The position numbers were made by a program, and so were the translations under genes. This document shows positions 53,236 through 64,000 of a stretch of 64,000 nt of DNA, in pieces (the stretch's first letter is position 1; each line of letters starts with the position of its first letter). Source of the DNA: Gordonia sp. 'Campus' (GTDB taxonomy: Bacteria > Actinomycetota > Actinomycetes > Mycobacteriales > Mycobacteriaceae). Below the pieces are notes generated by a model. It was not told the DNA's origin and searched no databases. It saw only the letters and a list, made by a program, of their open reading frames with translations. The DNA lies in assembly GCF_022206305.1 (NCBI RefSeq), contig NZ_JAKOIW010000020.1, positions 1-64,000 of the forward strand, written 5' to 3'.

Positions 53236-54813
53236 TCAGTCGGCGCGAGCCGGGGCGACTGCCTCCGCATCGGGCACGCGCACCTCGGCGACCTGGGCGT
53301 CGGGATCGGTCGGGGCATCGCGCAGGACGACGAGGAGGACCGCCGCGAGCGCGAGGAGGGCGATCCCGGTTGCGAGCGACGCCGCATGCATACCGTCGAC
53401 GAACGCCTGCTTGGCTGCCGTGGCCAGGCCCTCCCCGGCCGGTCCCATGTCGGTCGAGCGGTGCAGGGTCTCGCCGAGGGTGTCGCCGAACGACCAGCCG
53501 TCGTTGCCGGCGCGGAACACCAGGGTCGCGAGGGAACCCAGCAGGGCGAGCCCCATCGCGGTGCCGAGTTCGAAGCTGGTCTCGGAGATCCCCGAGGCCG
53601 CACCCGACCGCTCCGGCGGGACCGAGCCGACGACCACCACCGACACCAGACTGAACTGGATGCCGTAACCGACACCGGCGACCGTGGTGCACAGGATGTA
53701 CACCCACACCGGTGACGACGTGCCCAGCGCGAGCAATCCGAGGTTTCCGGCCGCCGCGAGGGCGATCGACGTCAGGAACGCGCGGCGGGTCCCCACGATC
53801 GAGGCCACCTTGGTGGCGCCGACGGAGAACACCGCGACGGCAACGGCCATGGGCAGGCCCGCGATCGCCGCTGCCAGCACGTCGTGCCCCATCACCGATT
53901 GCAGGTAGACGCCGGTGAGATAGGACATCCCGCCGAGGGCCATCATGCCGATGAGTGCCACGCCGACCGCCGCGCTGAACTGGGTGTTGGCGAACAGCTT
54001 GAGGTCGAGGAGCGGCGCCGCGATGCGTCGCTGGTGGAGCAGGAAGGCGACGAGCAGGGCCGCGCCGACGACGCCTGCGGCGATCACGCCGATGCTGGCG
54101 CCCTCGCTGGCGACCGTCTTCACCGCGTAGACCAGCGGGAGGATGCCGGCCATGGACAGGACGACGCCGATCACGTCGAACGGCTCGCTCGAGGCTGCCC
54201 GGTATTCCGGGATCAGGCGGGGGCCGAACACGAACAGCATCACGAGGACCGGCACGTTGATGAGGAAGACCACGCCCCACCAGAAGTGGTGCAGCAGCAC
54301 GCCTCCGATGACGGGACCGACCGCGCTGCCGCCGGCGAACGCCGCGGTCCACACGCCGATGGCGCGGCCGCGGTCGCGGGCGTCGGGGAACATGTTGGCG
54401 ATCAAAGACAGGCTGGACGGTAGAAGGGTCGCCCCGCCCACGCCCATCAGTGCGCGCGCCGCGATCAGCACGCCGGCAGACGGGGCGAACGCGGCGATCA
54501 CCGAGGCGACGCCGAAGAGGCCCGCACCGGCGAGGAGTATGCGTCGACGGCCGACGCGGTCGCCGACGTTGCCCATCGTGATCAGCAGACCCGCGATGAG
54601 GAAGCCGTAGATGTCGAGGATCCACAACTGCTCGGAGGCCGACGGTGCGAGCGCATCGGTGATGGAGGGGATGGCCAGGTACAGCACCGAGACGTCCATC
54701 GAGACCAAGAACACCGGCAGGGTCAGGACAGCCAGGCCCAGCCACGTACGTCGGTCGGCGGAACCCGGTGTGCTCGGGTGTAGCCGATTCGACGGGTCGA
54801 GCTGGGCGGACAT
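53236..54813 (-). CDS. DHA2-family (14-TMS) MFS drug efflux transporter
   Basis: This 525-residue EmrB/QacA-type H+ antiporter has 14 helices with the motif C-like GPVIGGVLLHHFWWGVVFLINVP and motif D LVSMDVSVLYLAIPSI. The ATG at 54813 has a GGAGGA site 4 nt away. A TetR gene is divergent and two operators lie between them, the usual drug-inducible pump arrangement. Confidence 0.92.
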   Translation of the reverse strand: MSAQLDPSNRLHPSTPGSADRRTWLGLAVLTLPVFLVSMDVSVLYLAIPSITDALAPSASEQLWILDIYGFLIAGLLITMGNVGDRVGRRRILLAGAGLFGVASVIAAFAPSAGVLIAARALMGVGGATLLPSSLSLIANMFPDARDRGRAIGVWTAAFAGGSAVGPVIGGVLLHHFWWGVVFLINVPVLVMLFVFGPRLIPEYRAASSEPFDVIGVVLSMAGILPLVYAVKTVASEGASIGVIAAGVVGAALLVAFLLHQRRIAAPLLDLKLFANTQFSAAVGVALIGMMALGGMSYLTGVYLQSVMGHDVLAAAIAGLPMAVAVAVFSVGATKVASIVGTRRAFLTSIALAAAGNLGLLALGTSSPVWVYILCTTVAGVGYGIQFSLVSVVVVGSVPPERSGAASGISETSFELGTAMGLALLGSLATLVFRAGNDGWSFGDTLGETLHRSTDMGPAGEGLATAAKQAFVDGMHAASLATGIALLALAAVLLVVLRDAPTDPDAQVAEVRVPDAEAVAPARAD

Positions 54814-54878
54814 GATCTCCTCCTTCAACGGCAGGCGCGGGCCTGACGGACTTCTACGGCAGCCGCAGGCGCGGCAGG

Positions 54879-54926
54879 GCGTACGGTGTACGCGGGTCAG
54901 GGTACGGGTGTGAGTACGCTGTACGC
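54879..54926. promoter_or_regulatory. Two TetR operators between the pump and its regulator
   Basis: Site 1 (54879-54893) is GCGTAC-GGT-GTACGC, a perfect dyad; site 2 (54912-54926) is GAGTAC-GCT-GTACGC. Centres are 33 bp apart, three helical turns, so both dimers bind the same DNA face. A GTAC half-site lies between them at 54903-54906. Confidence 0.8.
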
Positions 54927-54965
54927 AATCGGAATATTCCCGTTCTGAGCAGGAGGAACTCGACA

Positions 54966-55628
54966 GTGACGTCCGACACCTCGAAGCTGTCGCCGGCGAC
55001 CATCGTCGACGCCGCGATCGCGGTCGCCGACGAGGACGGGCTCAGCTCGCTGTCGATGAGGCGGGTCGCGGACAGGCTCGGGGTCGGCGCAATGTCGCTG
55101 TATCGCCACGTGGCCGACAAAGACGCGTTGCTGCAGGCGATGTCCTCCGAGGTCGGTCGACGGTTCCCGTACCCCGTCGACACGGATCCGGGATGGCGCG
55201 ATCGGGTCCAGGCGGCCGTCGACATCGAGTGGCAGCTGTACACGCGCCACCCGTGGGTCGTGCTGGCCTACTCATCGCTCCGCCACAGCTACGGCGAGGA
55301 TTCGCTCACCAGTCTGGATTGGCTCGCGGCCGGGTTCCTCGACCTCGGCGTCGACATCGAACGTGCCACCGACATGGCGCTGTCGGTGTGGAGTTTCGTG
55401 CACGGCGTCGCCATCGTCGCGGTCAGCGACCAGTTGCTCCACGACGACGCGCTGCTGCCGTCCGCCGGACTCGCCGAGGTGATCTCCGGTGAGTCCGAGG
55501 TCGGGGTCCCGTCGCATCTCGCTCGCCTCGCCGGGCGCCGCGACGCCGCACGTCTGCTCGATCCGCGCGCCCGGCTCGACGTCGGCATCGACTACCTCTG
55601 TCGGGGGTTCGCGGCCTCGGCGGAGTGA
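54966..55628 (+). CDS. TetR-family repressor of the efflux pump
   Basis: This 220-residue protein has a TetR N-domain (SSLSMRRVADRLGVGAMSLYRHVADKDALL) and a TetR_C1-type C-domain (about 90-215, TRHPWVVLAYSS), the form seen in drug-sensing TetR proteins. GTG 54966 is preceded by AGGAGGA (8 nt). Divergent from the DHA2 pump. Confidence 0.9.
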   Translation: MTSDTSKLSPATIVDAAIAVADEDGLSSLSMRRVADRLGVGAMSLYRHVADKDALLQAMSSEVGRRFPYPVDTDPGWRDRVQAAVDIEWQLYTRHPWVVLAYSSLRHSYGEDSLTSLDWLAAGFLDLGVDIERATDMALSVWSFVHGVAIVAVSDQLLHDDALLPSAGLAEVISGESEVGVPSHLARLAGRRDAARLLDPRARLDVGIDYLCRGFAASAE

Positions 55629-55694
55629 CCCCCCGGCCATCTCATGGCCCGAGTCCGTGCCGCGCGCGGTTCGGAGTTGTGGATCGGGAGGCGG

Positions 55695-57089
55695 TCACAT
55701 GGCGTGCGGGAACACCGTGAGCATGTGGGCGCCGAACCAGGAGCTGCCGGCGACGATCGGCACGACGACGAGGCCGGCGACCGCGGGCCGCATCCGGGCC
55801 AGCGCCATCGCGAGCGGGATGAGCAGCACGAAGGCGGGGAGCAGCAGCCGCGGCCTGCTCATCATCAGCCCGCTCGAGAGCACGATCTGCGCGACGAGCA
55901 GCGAGCCGTACAGCAGGACCGGCCACGGCAGCCGTGCCCAGGCCGCGACGCCGAGCATGGCGATCGTGCCGAGGACGATCCATGACGTCGCCACCGGCGC
56001 GATCTCGGCGGAGTGCACGAGCATCTCGTTGACGAAGCGGAGCGCGGCGACGCCCCAATCGAACTCGGTGTCCCACCCCTCGGTCTGGATGCGGAACCAG
56101 CCGGTCGGTGATCCGGTGTGCGCCCAGACCACCCCGAGGTAGGCGAGATAACCCAGCGGGCTGATGACGATCGCGATCGCCGCACGCATGCGGGCGCGGC
56201 GGGAGACCGCGTCGCCGGATCGCCACAGGAACAGGATCGCCGCGAGGATCACGACCCCGATGACCACCGCGGCTGTCGGGCGACACAGTCCGCTGATCGC
56301 GGCCATCGTGCCGGCGAGAAGCCATCGTCGCTCGAGAACCCCCACCAGGGCCCACACCGCGAGCGCACAGAACAGCGCCTCGGTGTAGGCCATGTTCAAG
56401 ACGATCGACATGGGCGTCGCGGCGAACAGCACCACCAGGAACAGCCCGGTGCCGCGCTCGGGTGCCGGGCCGATGGGCGACCGGGCGGACAACCATCCGG
56501 TGCCGCGCTCGGACGACGAACCGAGGAGTGACCGGCGGGCCATCAAGCGGGCGCACACCATGCCCAGGCGGGCGGCGCCCACGGCGGCCACGCATCCCAG
56601 CACGAGGTTCACCGAGATCGCGGCGCCGAACGGGCTGACGCCGGGGAGCTTCGCGATCGCGCCGACGAGGTACGGGTAGCCGGGGAAGAAGGCGTAGGCG
56701 GTGTCGACGGTGTGGATGCCGCGCGCGTCGGTGAGCGCGTAGGGGACCCCGTCGTAGCCGTGGGTCGCGATGGCCAGCATCCACTGCCCGTCCCACACGG
56801 TCAGAGATGCGCCGAGCGTGGTGTCCCGCAGGTCGGCGAACCGGGCGAGCGTGAGAATCCCGATGGCACGGATGACCAGGAAGACGACCAGGGCGTCGAT
56901 CCACCAGCGGTGGCGTCGGAAGAGGGTCGACGACGAGGTCAGCGGACCGAACAGAGCCGTCCTCGTCGACGACAGCCGCCCACCCGAGCCGGTGTGCGAC
57001 CGCCGGGCCCCCGGGCGGGTTCCGGCAGGCGATGCGGCCTCGTCACCGGAATGGCGTCCCGTGTCGCCGACGTCGGTAGAGGAGGCCAC
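55695..57089 (-). CDS. Membrane GT-C glycosyltransferase (mannosyltransferase-like)
   Basis: This 464-residue protein begins with about 50 Ser/Arg/Gly-rich cytoplasmic residues and then about 10-11 helices. The first outer loop has WDGQWMLAIATHGYDG, a catalytic-Asp arrangement like that of PIG-V/GT-C mannosyltransferases, and AFFPGYPYLVGAIA follows. A hydrophilic insert near residue 200 holds two copies of an ERGTG element. It probably transfers mannose from a polyprenyl donor to a lipid or protein. A TAGGAT box (57102-57097) lies 7 nt before the GTG. Confidence 0.75.
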   Translation of the reverse strand: MASSTDVGDTGRHSGDEAASPAGTRPGARRSHTGSGGRLSSTRTALFGPLTSSSTLFRRHRWWIDALVVFLVIRAIGILTLARFADLRDTTLGASLTVWDGQWMLAIATHGYDGVPYALTDARGIHTVDTAYAFFPGYPYLVGAIAKLPGVSPFGAAISVNLVLGCVAAVGAARLGMVCARLMARRSLLGSSSERGTGWLSARSPIGPAPERGTGLFLVVLFAATPMSIVLNMAYTEALFCALAVWALVGVLERRWLLAGTMAAISGLCRPTAAVVIGVVILAAILFLWRSGDAVSRRARMRAAIAIVISPLGYLAYLGVVWAHTGSPTGWFRIQTEGWDTEFDWGVAALRFVNEMLVHSAEIAPVATSWIVLGTIAMLGVAAWARLPWPVLLYGSLLVAQIVLSSGLMMSRPRLLLPAFVLLIPLAMALARMRPAVAGLVVVPIVAGSSWFGAHMLTVFPHAM

Positions 57090-57096
57090 GCGAGAG

Positions 57097-57102
57097 ATCC
57101 TA
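57097..57102 (-). promoter_or_regulatory. -10 box of the membrane glycosyltransferase
   Basis: TAGGAT on the minus strand, 7 nt before the GTG at 57089. Confidence 0.55.
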
Positions 57103-57253
57103 GAGCGGATGGCATCGCAGCACCCCGGATGGGTTCTCTACGGCGGGTGCAGGCGGAGACCAGGTCAGGGCATCCTCAGACTCCCCGGTAAGGTTGTCCC
57201 GGCAAGTTGACGTCTATGGTCCGGCCGACGCGGCCGGCGGGAGGTAACTCGAC

Positions 57254-59547
<2,294 letters not shown>

Positions 59548-59565
59548 GCGGTCTCACCCGGGCGG

Positions 59566-59596
59566 CCTTCGTGGCTCGCTACGCTCGCACCTCAGG
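59566..59596. repeat. Dispersed 31-nt repeat, copy B
   Basis: It differs from copy A (18325-18355) at three positions, all A/T swaps. It covers the end of the gntR-like gene: that gene's last six codons (PPEVRA) and stop are read from the repeat. Confidence 0.8.
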
Positions 59597-60310
59597 CGGC
59601 AACGGGGTCTCCTCGGAGACAGCTGCCGCCGCCTCGGTGATGATCGCCCGCATCGACGCCTCCGCGACCTCCGGGTCGCGGAGGCGTATTGCTCTGGCCA
59701 CGTCGTCGTGCAGTGCGATGGCGGCCGGGTTGGGGGTCGCCGGCATCATCCCGTGATGGGTGCGTCCGGCCAGGACCTCGTTGACCACGCCGGTGAGTGA
59801 CCGGAACATCTCGTTGCCGCTCGCCTCGAGCAGTGTCCGGTGGAAGACCTTGTCGGCCAACAGGTATGACTCGAGGTCGCCGGTGCGGCCATGCACCGAC
59901 ATGTCCGACACAGCCGCGGCGAGGATGCGGCACTGGTGTTCGTCAGCGCGTTCCGCGGCCAGCGCTGCCGCCACCGGTTCGAAACCACGCCGTAACTCCG
60001 ACAGTGTCGCCAGGAACTCGGCGCGCTCACCGCCGTCGAGCCGCCACCGGATGAGCCGTGCGTCGAACACGCTCCAGCGCGTCCGCGGTTGGATGGTGAT
60101 GCCGACGCGTCGTCTCGACGCGACGAGCCCCATCGATTCGAGGACCCGGATCACCTCTCGCGCCACCGTCCGGGAGACCCCGTGTGCCGCGCAGATCGCG
60201 TCGAGGGTCAGCACGCTGCCCGCGGGCTGCTCGCCCGAGACGATGCGTCGGCCGATCGCGGCAAGGATCTCGTCGTGCCTCTCTCCGGTCCCCGGTGTGC
60301 CCTGACTCAC
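59579..60310 (-). CDS. GntR/FadR-family regulator (FCD domain), probable gluconate regulator
   Basis: This 243-residue regulator has an N-terminal winged HTH (LDAICAAHGVSRTVAREVIRVLESMGLV) and a C-terminal FCD domain with its metal ligands (LLADKVFHRTLLEASGNEMF; HDDVARAIRLRD). It is divergent from gntK-gntP, so gluconate or a phosphorylated derivative is the likely effector. Its C-terminus PPEVRA is supplied by repeat copy B. GTG 60310 is the first codon in frame near a GAAGAT sequence 6 nt upstream. Confidence 0.88.
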   Translation of the reverse strand: MSQGTPGTGERHDEILAAIGRRIVSGEQPAGSVLTLDAICAAHGVSRTVAREVIRVLESMGLVASRRRVGITIQPRTRWSVFDARLIRWRLDGGERAEFLATLSELRRGFEPVAAALAAERADEHQCRILAAAVSDMSVHGRTGDLESYLLADKVFHRTLLEASGNEMFRSLTGVVNEVLAGRTHHGMMPATPNPAAIALHDDVARAIRLRDPEVAEASMRAIITEAAAAVSEETPLPPEVRA

Positions 60311-60434
60311 CGCTTCATCTTCTCATTGACGCCTGTCCCAGCAATACATGTGCTGATTGAGAGCATGGGCTTGCAAAAGTATGACTATTACGGCAGCCTA
60401 CGTGATCAGCAGCACACTGGAGTGAGGAGTGGAC
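60311..60434. promoter_or_regulatory. gntR-gntK divergent control region
   Basis: This 124-bp AT-richer region must hold both promoters. TATGACTATTACG (60380-60392) roughly resembles the TATGATAGTACCA-type site of corynebacterial GntR1/2, so it is the best operator candidate. Leftward, TTGCTG-N16-GAAGAT fits a promoter for the regulator. Confidence 0.45.
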
Positions 60435-60938
60435 ATGCGATCACCGATGGTCGTCATGGGGGTCTCGGGGTCTGGCAAGTCAACGGTCGGAGCCGCGCTG
60501 GCGCAGCGTCTGCGTGTGCCCTGCGCCGATGCGGACGACTTCCATTCGGCAGCGAACATCGCCAAGATGTCGGCCGGTGAGCCGCTCGACGACGACGATC
60601 GCCGACCCTGGCTGGAGTCGATCGGCACCTGGCTCGCCGAACACGACCACGGCGGGGTGATGAGCTGCTCCGCGCTCAAGCGTGAATACCGGGACCGGTT
60701 GCGCGACCACGCGCCCACCGTGGTGTTCGCGCATCTGGCCGGCTCCGTGGAGGTCATCGCGCGCAGGCAGGCGTCGAGGCCCGGGCACTTCATGCCCCCG
60801 GCCCTGCTGAGGTCGCAAGTCGACACCTTGGAACCGCTGGGCGCCGAGGAGCGCGGAGTCGCGGTCGACGTGGATCAGAGCGTCGACGACATCGTCGACG
60901 CAGTGGTCGCCGCGCTTGCCGGAGAGGACAACCGATGA
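60435..60938 (+). CDS. gntK: Gluconokinase
   Basis: This 167-residue P-loop kinase makes 6-phosphogluconate from gluconate. GVSGSGKST (9-17), CADADDFHSAANIAKMSAG and SCSALKREYRDRLR are the GntK signatures. ATG 60435 is preceded by GAGGAG; GTG 60429 is less well placed. Overlaps gntP by 4 nt. Confidence 0.94.
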   Translation: MRSPMVVMGVSGSGKSTVGAALAQRLRVPCADADDFHSAANIAKMSAGEPLDDDDRRPWLESIGTWLAEHDHGGVMSCSALKREYRDRLRDHAPTVVFAHLAGSVEVIARRQASRPGHFMPPALLRSQVDTLEPLGAEERGVAVDVDQSVDDIVDAVVAALAGEDNR

Positions 60939-62332
60939 TGCCACCGACCGCCATGCTCCTCGCCGCCGGCGCGGATCTGCCCCAACCCGTCGCTCCCGGT
61001 TGGCAACTCGTCGTCGCGGCGCTCGCCGGTGTCGCGGTCATCGTCGTGGCCATCACCGTGGCCAAGGTGCACCCCTTCCTCGCACTGATCGGCGGCGGCG
61101 CCACCGTCGGCATCGTCGCGGGCGAGTCCATTCCGACGGTCCTCGAGTCGTTCACCGCCGGATTCGGCACCACCGCAGCGGGTGTCGGCATCCTGATCGC
61201 GCTCGGTGCCATGTTTACCAAACTCCTGGCGGACTCCGGCGGGGCCGACGAGATCGTCGACACGATCGTCGGCCATGCGTCGCCGCGGATGCTGCCCTGG
61301 GCGATGGCCCTCGTCGGCGCCATCATCGGCCTGCCCATGTTCTTCGAGATCGGTCTCGTCCTGCTGATGCCGGTGATCTACCTGGTGGCCCGACGATCGG
61401 GACTCGGTCTGATCCCGATCGGCATCCCCGCGCTGGCCGGACTATCGGCGATGCACGGTTTCGTCCCGCCGCACCCGGGCCCGCTGGTGGCGATCGACGC
61501 TCTCGGCGCCGATCTGGGGTTGACGCTCGCTCTCGGTGTGGCAGTGGCGATTCCGACGATCATCGTGTCGGGCCCGCTGTTCGGCACCCTCGCCGGCCGG
61601 TGGGTGACGGTCGACGCCCCGACGACGTTCGACCTCGACCCGGACGACGGACGGACAACCCGGCGGCCGTCCTTCGCGGTCACCATGTTCAGCGTCCTGC
61701 TCCCCGTCGTCCTCATGCTGGGGAAGGCGCTCGCCGAGATCTTCGTCTCCGACGAGGGGCAGCCCGTGCGTCGTGTTCTCGACATCCTCGGCACGCCGCT
61801 GATCGCACTGCTCATCGCGGTGATCGTCGCCATGTTCACGCTGGGACGCGGGTCCGGGATGGATCGCGACACGATCGCGAAGTGCACGGGCGCGGCCCTG
61901 CCCGCCATCGCGGGCATCCTGTTGATCGTGGCCGCAGGCGGCGGCTTCAAGGAGGTGCTCGTCGACACCGGCATCGGCACGCTCCTCGCCGATTGGGCGA
62001 CCGGTGCGAACGTCCCGGTCCTCCTGCTCGCATGGACTCTCGCCGCACTGATCCGGCTCGCGACCGGGTCGGCCACGGTCGCGACCATCACCGCGTCCTC
62101 GCTGATCCTGGGGCTCGTGGACGGTCTCAGTTCGGGCCAGGTCTCGCTGGTCGTACTGGCCATCGGAGCCGGCTCGGTGTTCCTGTCGCACGTCAACGAT
62201 GCGGGCTTCTGGCTGGTGAAGGAGTACTTCGGGATGACGGTCGGACAGACCTTCAAGACGTGGTCGATGATGGAGACCGTGTTGTCGGTGAGCGGTCTGA
62301 TCGTCGTGATGGCGTTGGGTCTGGTCATCTGA
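60935..62332 (+). CDS. gntP: Gluconate permease, GntP family
   Basis: This 465-residue gluconate:H+ symporter has 12-14 helices. MFFEIGLVLLMPVIY, the conserved GFVPPHPGPL, RLATGSATVATITAS and SHVNDAGFWLVKEYFGMTV are strong GntP motifs. ATGA overlap with gntK makes an uptake-and-phosphorylation unit feeding the pentose phosphate pathway. Confidence 0.95.
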   Translation: MMPPTAMLLAAGADLPQPVAPGWQLVVAALAGVAVIVVAITVAKVHPFLALIGGGATVGIVAGESIPTVLESFTAGFGTTAAGVGILIALGAMFTKLLADSGGADEIVDTIVGHASPRMLPWAMALVGAIIGLPMFFEIGLVLLMPVIYLVARRSGLGLIPIGIPALAGLSAMHGFVPPHPGPLVAIDALGADLGLTLALGVAVAIPTIIVSGPLFGTLAGRWVTVDAPTTFDLDPDDGRTTRRPSFAVTMFSVLLPVVLMLGKALAEIFVSDEGQPVRRVLDILGTPLIALLIAVIVAMFTLGRGSGMDRDTIAKCTGAALPAIAGILLIVAAGGGFKEVLVDTGIGTLLADWATGANVPVLLLAWTLAALIRLATGSATVATITASSLILGLVDGLSSGQVSLVVLAIGAGSVFLSHVNDAGFWLVKEYFGMTVGQTFKTWSMMETVLSVSGLIVVMALGLVI

Positions 62333-62414
62333 GTCCTGCTCGCGGAGCATCGGTTCTTTCGGATCAGAGGCAGCAGATCTGCGGTTCTGTCTGGTTCGGG
62401 AGCTGGGGCCCGGG

Positions 62415-62420
62415 TAGCTT
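62415..62420 (+). promoter_or_regulatory. -10 box of the secreted protein gene
   Basis: TAGCTT, 8 nt before the ATG at 62429. Confidence 0.45.
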
Positions 62421-62428
62421 GACGACTC

Positions 62429-63850
62429 ATGACACGGACGAAGCGGGTCTGGCCGGCGGTGATCGCCGGAGTCGTGGCGGTGGCCGTGGCCCTCGCTCAT
62501 CCCGCAGCGGCACAGCCGAACTCGCCGAGTTCCGGACTCGGGCCGCCGGACACCTCACTCATGCACGGCGACCTCGCCTCCACGGACTCCACGTCGCATC
62601 GTGGACCCGGGCGCGGCGCGCGGCCGGCCGCATCATCGGTTCCCGGCGGTGCATGCGCGGCAACGTTCGTGGGGCGCGACGGAATGCCGGTCGCGTTGTG
62701 TACACAGTTCGTCGGGATCTCGCCACCCGCGTTCGCGGCGCCGACGGTCGTCCTCTTCGATCCCCGGACGGCGCAACCGCTGGCGTCCACCCAGCTGACA
62801 AAGGGCGGACTGCTGGGCGGCGTCTACGGCTACCTCGACGACCGCGACCGGGTGGTCGTCGCCGACGGTTCGGGATCGATCCTGCGTGTGGCGCACGAGA
62901 GGACGGCGCAGGGTTGGCGGGTCTTCGTCGACGAACGGATCGACGTCCGGCGTGCGATACCCGTGGGTGATGCGATCACCGGTCTCGCACCGGATTTTGA
63001 CGGCCGGGTGTGGTTCGCGACGACGCACGGGGTGGTCGGGACGGTGGACCGGCATCGCGCCGTCCGGTCCACCCGGCTCCCCGCTGGTGAGGAACTGGGC
63101 AACGGTCTGTCGATACGGCGCGCGGGGGCGTCGATCCTGACAACGCATGCTCTCTACGAGATGCACGCCGATCCGGGCGAGGCGCCACGAGTCGTCTGGC
63201 GTCGCGCCTACGACCGGGGACCCGCTCGCAAACCCGGGCAACTCACCTGGGGTTCGGGGACGACGCCGACGTACTTCGGTCCGGGCGGCGACGGCTGGGT
63301 GGCCATCGTCGACAACGCCCGGGCTCCGGAGCTACGGGTGCTGCGCAGCGACGATGGCTCCGAAGTCTGCCGCATGCAAGCGTTTTCGACATCGGGACCG
63401 GGCACGGAGAATTCGCCGATGGCGTGGGGGAACTCGTTGGTCATCCCCAGCACGTACGGCTACCAGTACCCGCCGTTCGCTGTGCGTGGTGCATCCGTCC
63501 CGGCTGATGCGCCGTTCGTCGGCGGCGCGACCCGCATCGACGTCGATGCCGAAGGGTGCAGGCGAGTCTGGGAGAACGCCGACCGACTGGCGACATTGCC
63601 CAAGCTGTCCCGCGCCGACGGACTGATTCACGCCCTCGGCTATGGCCCGCTGATCCCGGGTCTCCCACAGCAGGTGGGCCCGATCGATTATGTCGCGACG
63701 GACTTCGACACCGGTCGCCGGATCGAGACACGGCGCGTCGGTGCGGCACCGGTCGACGAGCCGCTCGAGCTGACCGGAACCATCACCGCGGATGGCTCCC
63801 TCTGGCAGGCGACATTGGGGAGGATGCTCAAGATCACCCCGCCCCGGTGA
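62429..63850 (+). CDS. Exported protein, probable beta-propeller
   Basis: This 473-residue protein has an N-terminal signal peptide (RTKRVWPAVIAGVVAVAVALAHPAAAQ, cleavage near residue 29). The mature part begins with a Ser/Gly-rich linker, followed by repeated beta-strand blades of about 45-50 residues (VVLFDPRTAQPL, VWFATTHGVVGTVDR, TRIDVDAEGCRRVW, YVATDFDTGRRIET, GSLWQATLGRMLKI), the pattern of PQQ-type or SMP-30-type propellers. Cys at about 75, 91, 311 and 377 could form disulfides. Function unknown; downstream of the gluconate operon by 96 nt, with its own promoter. Confidence 0.7.
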   Translation: MTRTKRVWPAVIAGVVAVAVALAHPAAAQPNSPSSGLGPPDTSLMHGDLASTDSTSHRGPGRGARPAASSVPGGACAATFVGRDGMPVALCTQFVGISPPAFAAPTVVLFDPRTAQPLASTQLTKGGLLGGVYGYLDDRDRVVVADGSGSILRVAHERTAQGWRVFVDERIDVRRAIPVGDAITGLAPDFDGRVWFATTHGVVGTVDRHRAVRSTRLPAGEELGNGLSIRRAGASILTTHALYEMHADPGEAPRVVWRRAYDRGPARKPGQLTWGSGTTPTYFGPGGDGWVAIVDNARAPELRVLRSDDGSEVCRMQAFSTSGPGTENSPMAWGNSLVIPSTYGYQYPPFAVRGASVPADAPFVGGATRIDVDAEGCRRVWENADRLATLPKLSRADGLIHALGYGPLIPGLPQQVGPIDYVATDFDTGRRIETRRVGAAPVDEPLELTGTITADGSLWQATLGRMLKITPPR

Positions 63851-63870
63851 GCGCAGCCGTAGGAACCCCC

Positions 63871-64000
63871 TCAGCGATAGGCCTCCCGGGAGGTCGACGA
63901 GGACGAGGATGCTTCCGGCACCGACCGTCCGTCCGCCGACTGGCCCTCTGCCGGTGGGGACGTGGTGGTGGTCGTCGGGTCGTATCCATCGGTGCTCTGG
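63871..64000 (-). CDS. C-terminal tail of an unknown protein, truncated by the window
   Basis: The last 43 codons are open to the window edge and end in EAYR-stop. The tail is low-complexity (Thr, Ser, Pro, Asp, Gly), with a run of five Thr and a run of five Ser, suggesting a flexible cytoplasmic or surface-exposed end. No family can be named. Confidence 0.5.
   Translation of the reverse strand, partial: QSTDGYDPTTTTTSPPAEGQSADGRSVPEASSSSSTSREAYR

Noticed and set aside
60916..62970. A 684-codon plus-strand open frame over gntP and the next gene
   Set aside because: It is a second frame of gntP, Arg-rich with no family features; gntP itself has strong motifs.

Overview
The window is a high-GC chromosome segment from a mycolic-acid actinobacterium (order Mycobacteriales). 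Gene content and order recall Mycobacterium tuberculosis blocks around Rv3143-3145, Rv3708-3722 and Rv3730-3731. The gluconate operon, the tuberculostearate-type pair and the repeat types make Gordonia or a close relative my best guess; this is an inference, not a database result.

Layout. 1-421 is a perfect fold-back inverted repeat inside nuoE, so the left edge looks like a broken contig end. 205-4386 (minus) holds nuoE-D-C-B-A of respiratory complex I and a single-domain response regulator. 4461-9193 holds divergent ddl/murF, glutamate decarboxylase and a MerR/TipAS regulator. 9.2-10.9 kb is a small accessory patch: a DUF2716 protein, a tiny HTH protein and a membrane protein. 11.1-19.3 kb holds a lipoprotein, a Tgt without its zinc cysteines, an SDR, a PfkB kinase/class II aldolase pair, two CNNM/CBS membrane proteins and GluQ. 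19.4-23.4 kb holds the LigC/Prim-PolC repair pair, a Ca2+/cation antiporter and an NmrA-like protein. 23.5-23.9 kb holds tRNA-Ser(GGA) and the SRP RNA. 24-38.3 kb holds the aspartate aminotransferase, a GT87 mannosyltransferase, dnaX, the 10-methyl fatty acid pair, an SRPBCC protein, an RluA-type enzyme, an Imm10-like protein, ybaB-recR, a secreted hydrolase, a P-loop kinase and UdgB. 38.3-40.3 kb is gatD-murT for peptidoglycan amidation. 40.4-48.7 kb is an esterase, transporter, thioredoxin, LysR, an acyl-CoA dehydrogenase/TetR/thiolase operon, a monooxygenase and an LLM flavoenzyme. 48.8-63.9 kb holds leuA with a Leu-codon leader peptide, two MFS transporters, a nitroreductase, TetR, a membrane glycosyltransferase, ask-asd, gntR/gntK/gntP and a secreted protein. 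A partial gene lies at the right edge.

Themes. Several genes act on the wall and envelope: ddl, murF, gatD/murT, ask/asd (diaminopimelate supply), GT87 and the methyl-branched lipid pair. Another group acts on genome upkeep: ligC/Prim-PolC, dnaX, recR and udgB. About twenty genes have a TANNNT-like -10 box only 6-8 nt before the start codon, so leaderless transcripts appear to be the rule here.

The most notable non-coding signals are a 79-nt three-stem palindrome present twice, both times between convergent genes with an identical 19-nt core; a second 31-nt repeat, also between convergent gene ends; the leuA leader peptide and attenuator; and duplicated TetR operators. I saw no insertion sequence, CRISPR array or prophage.
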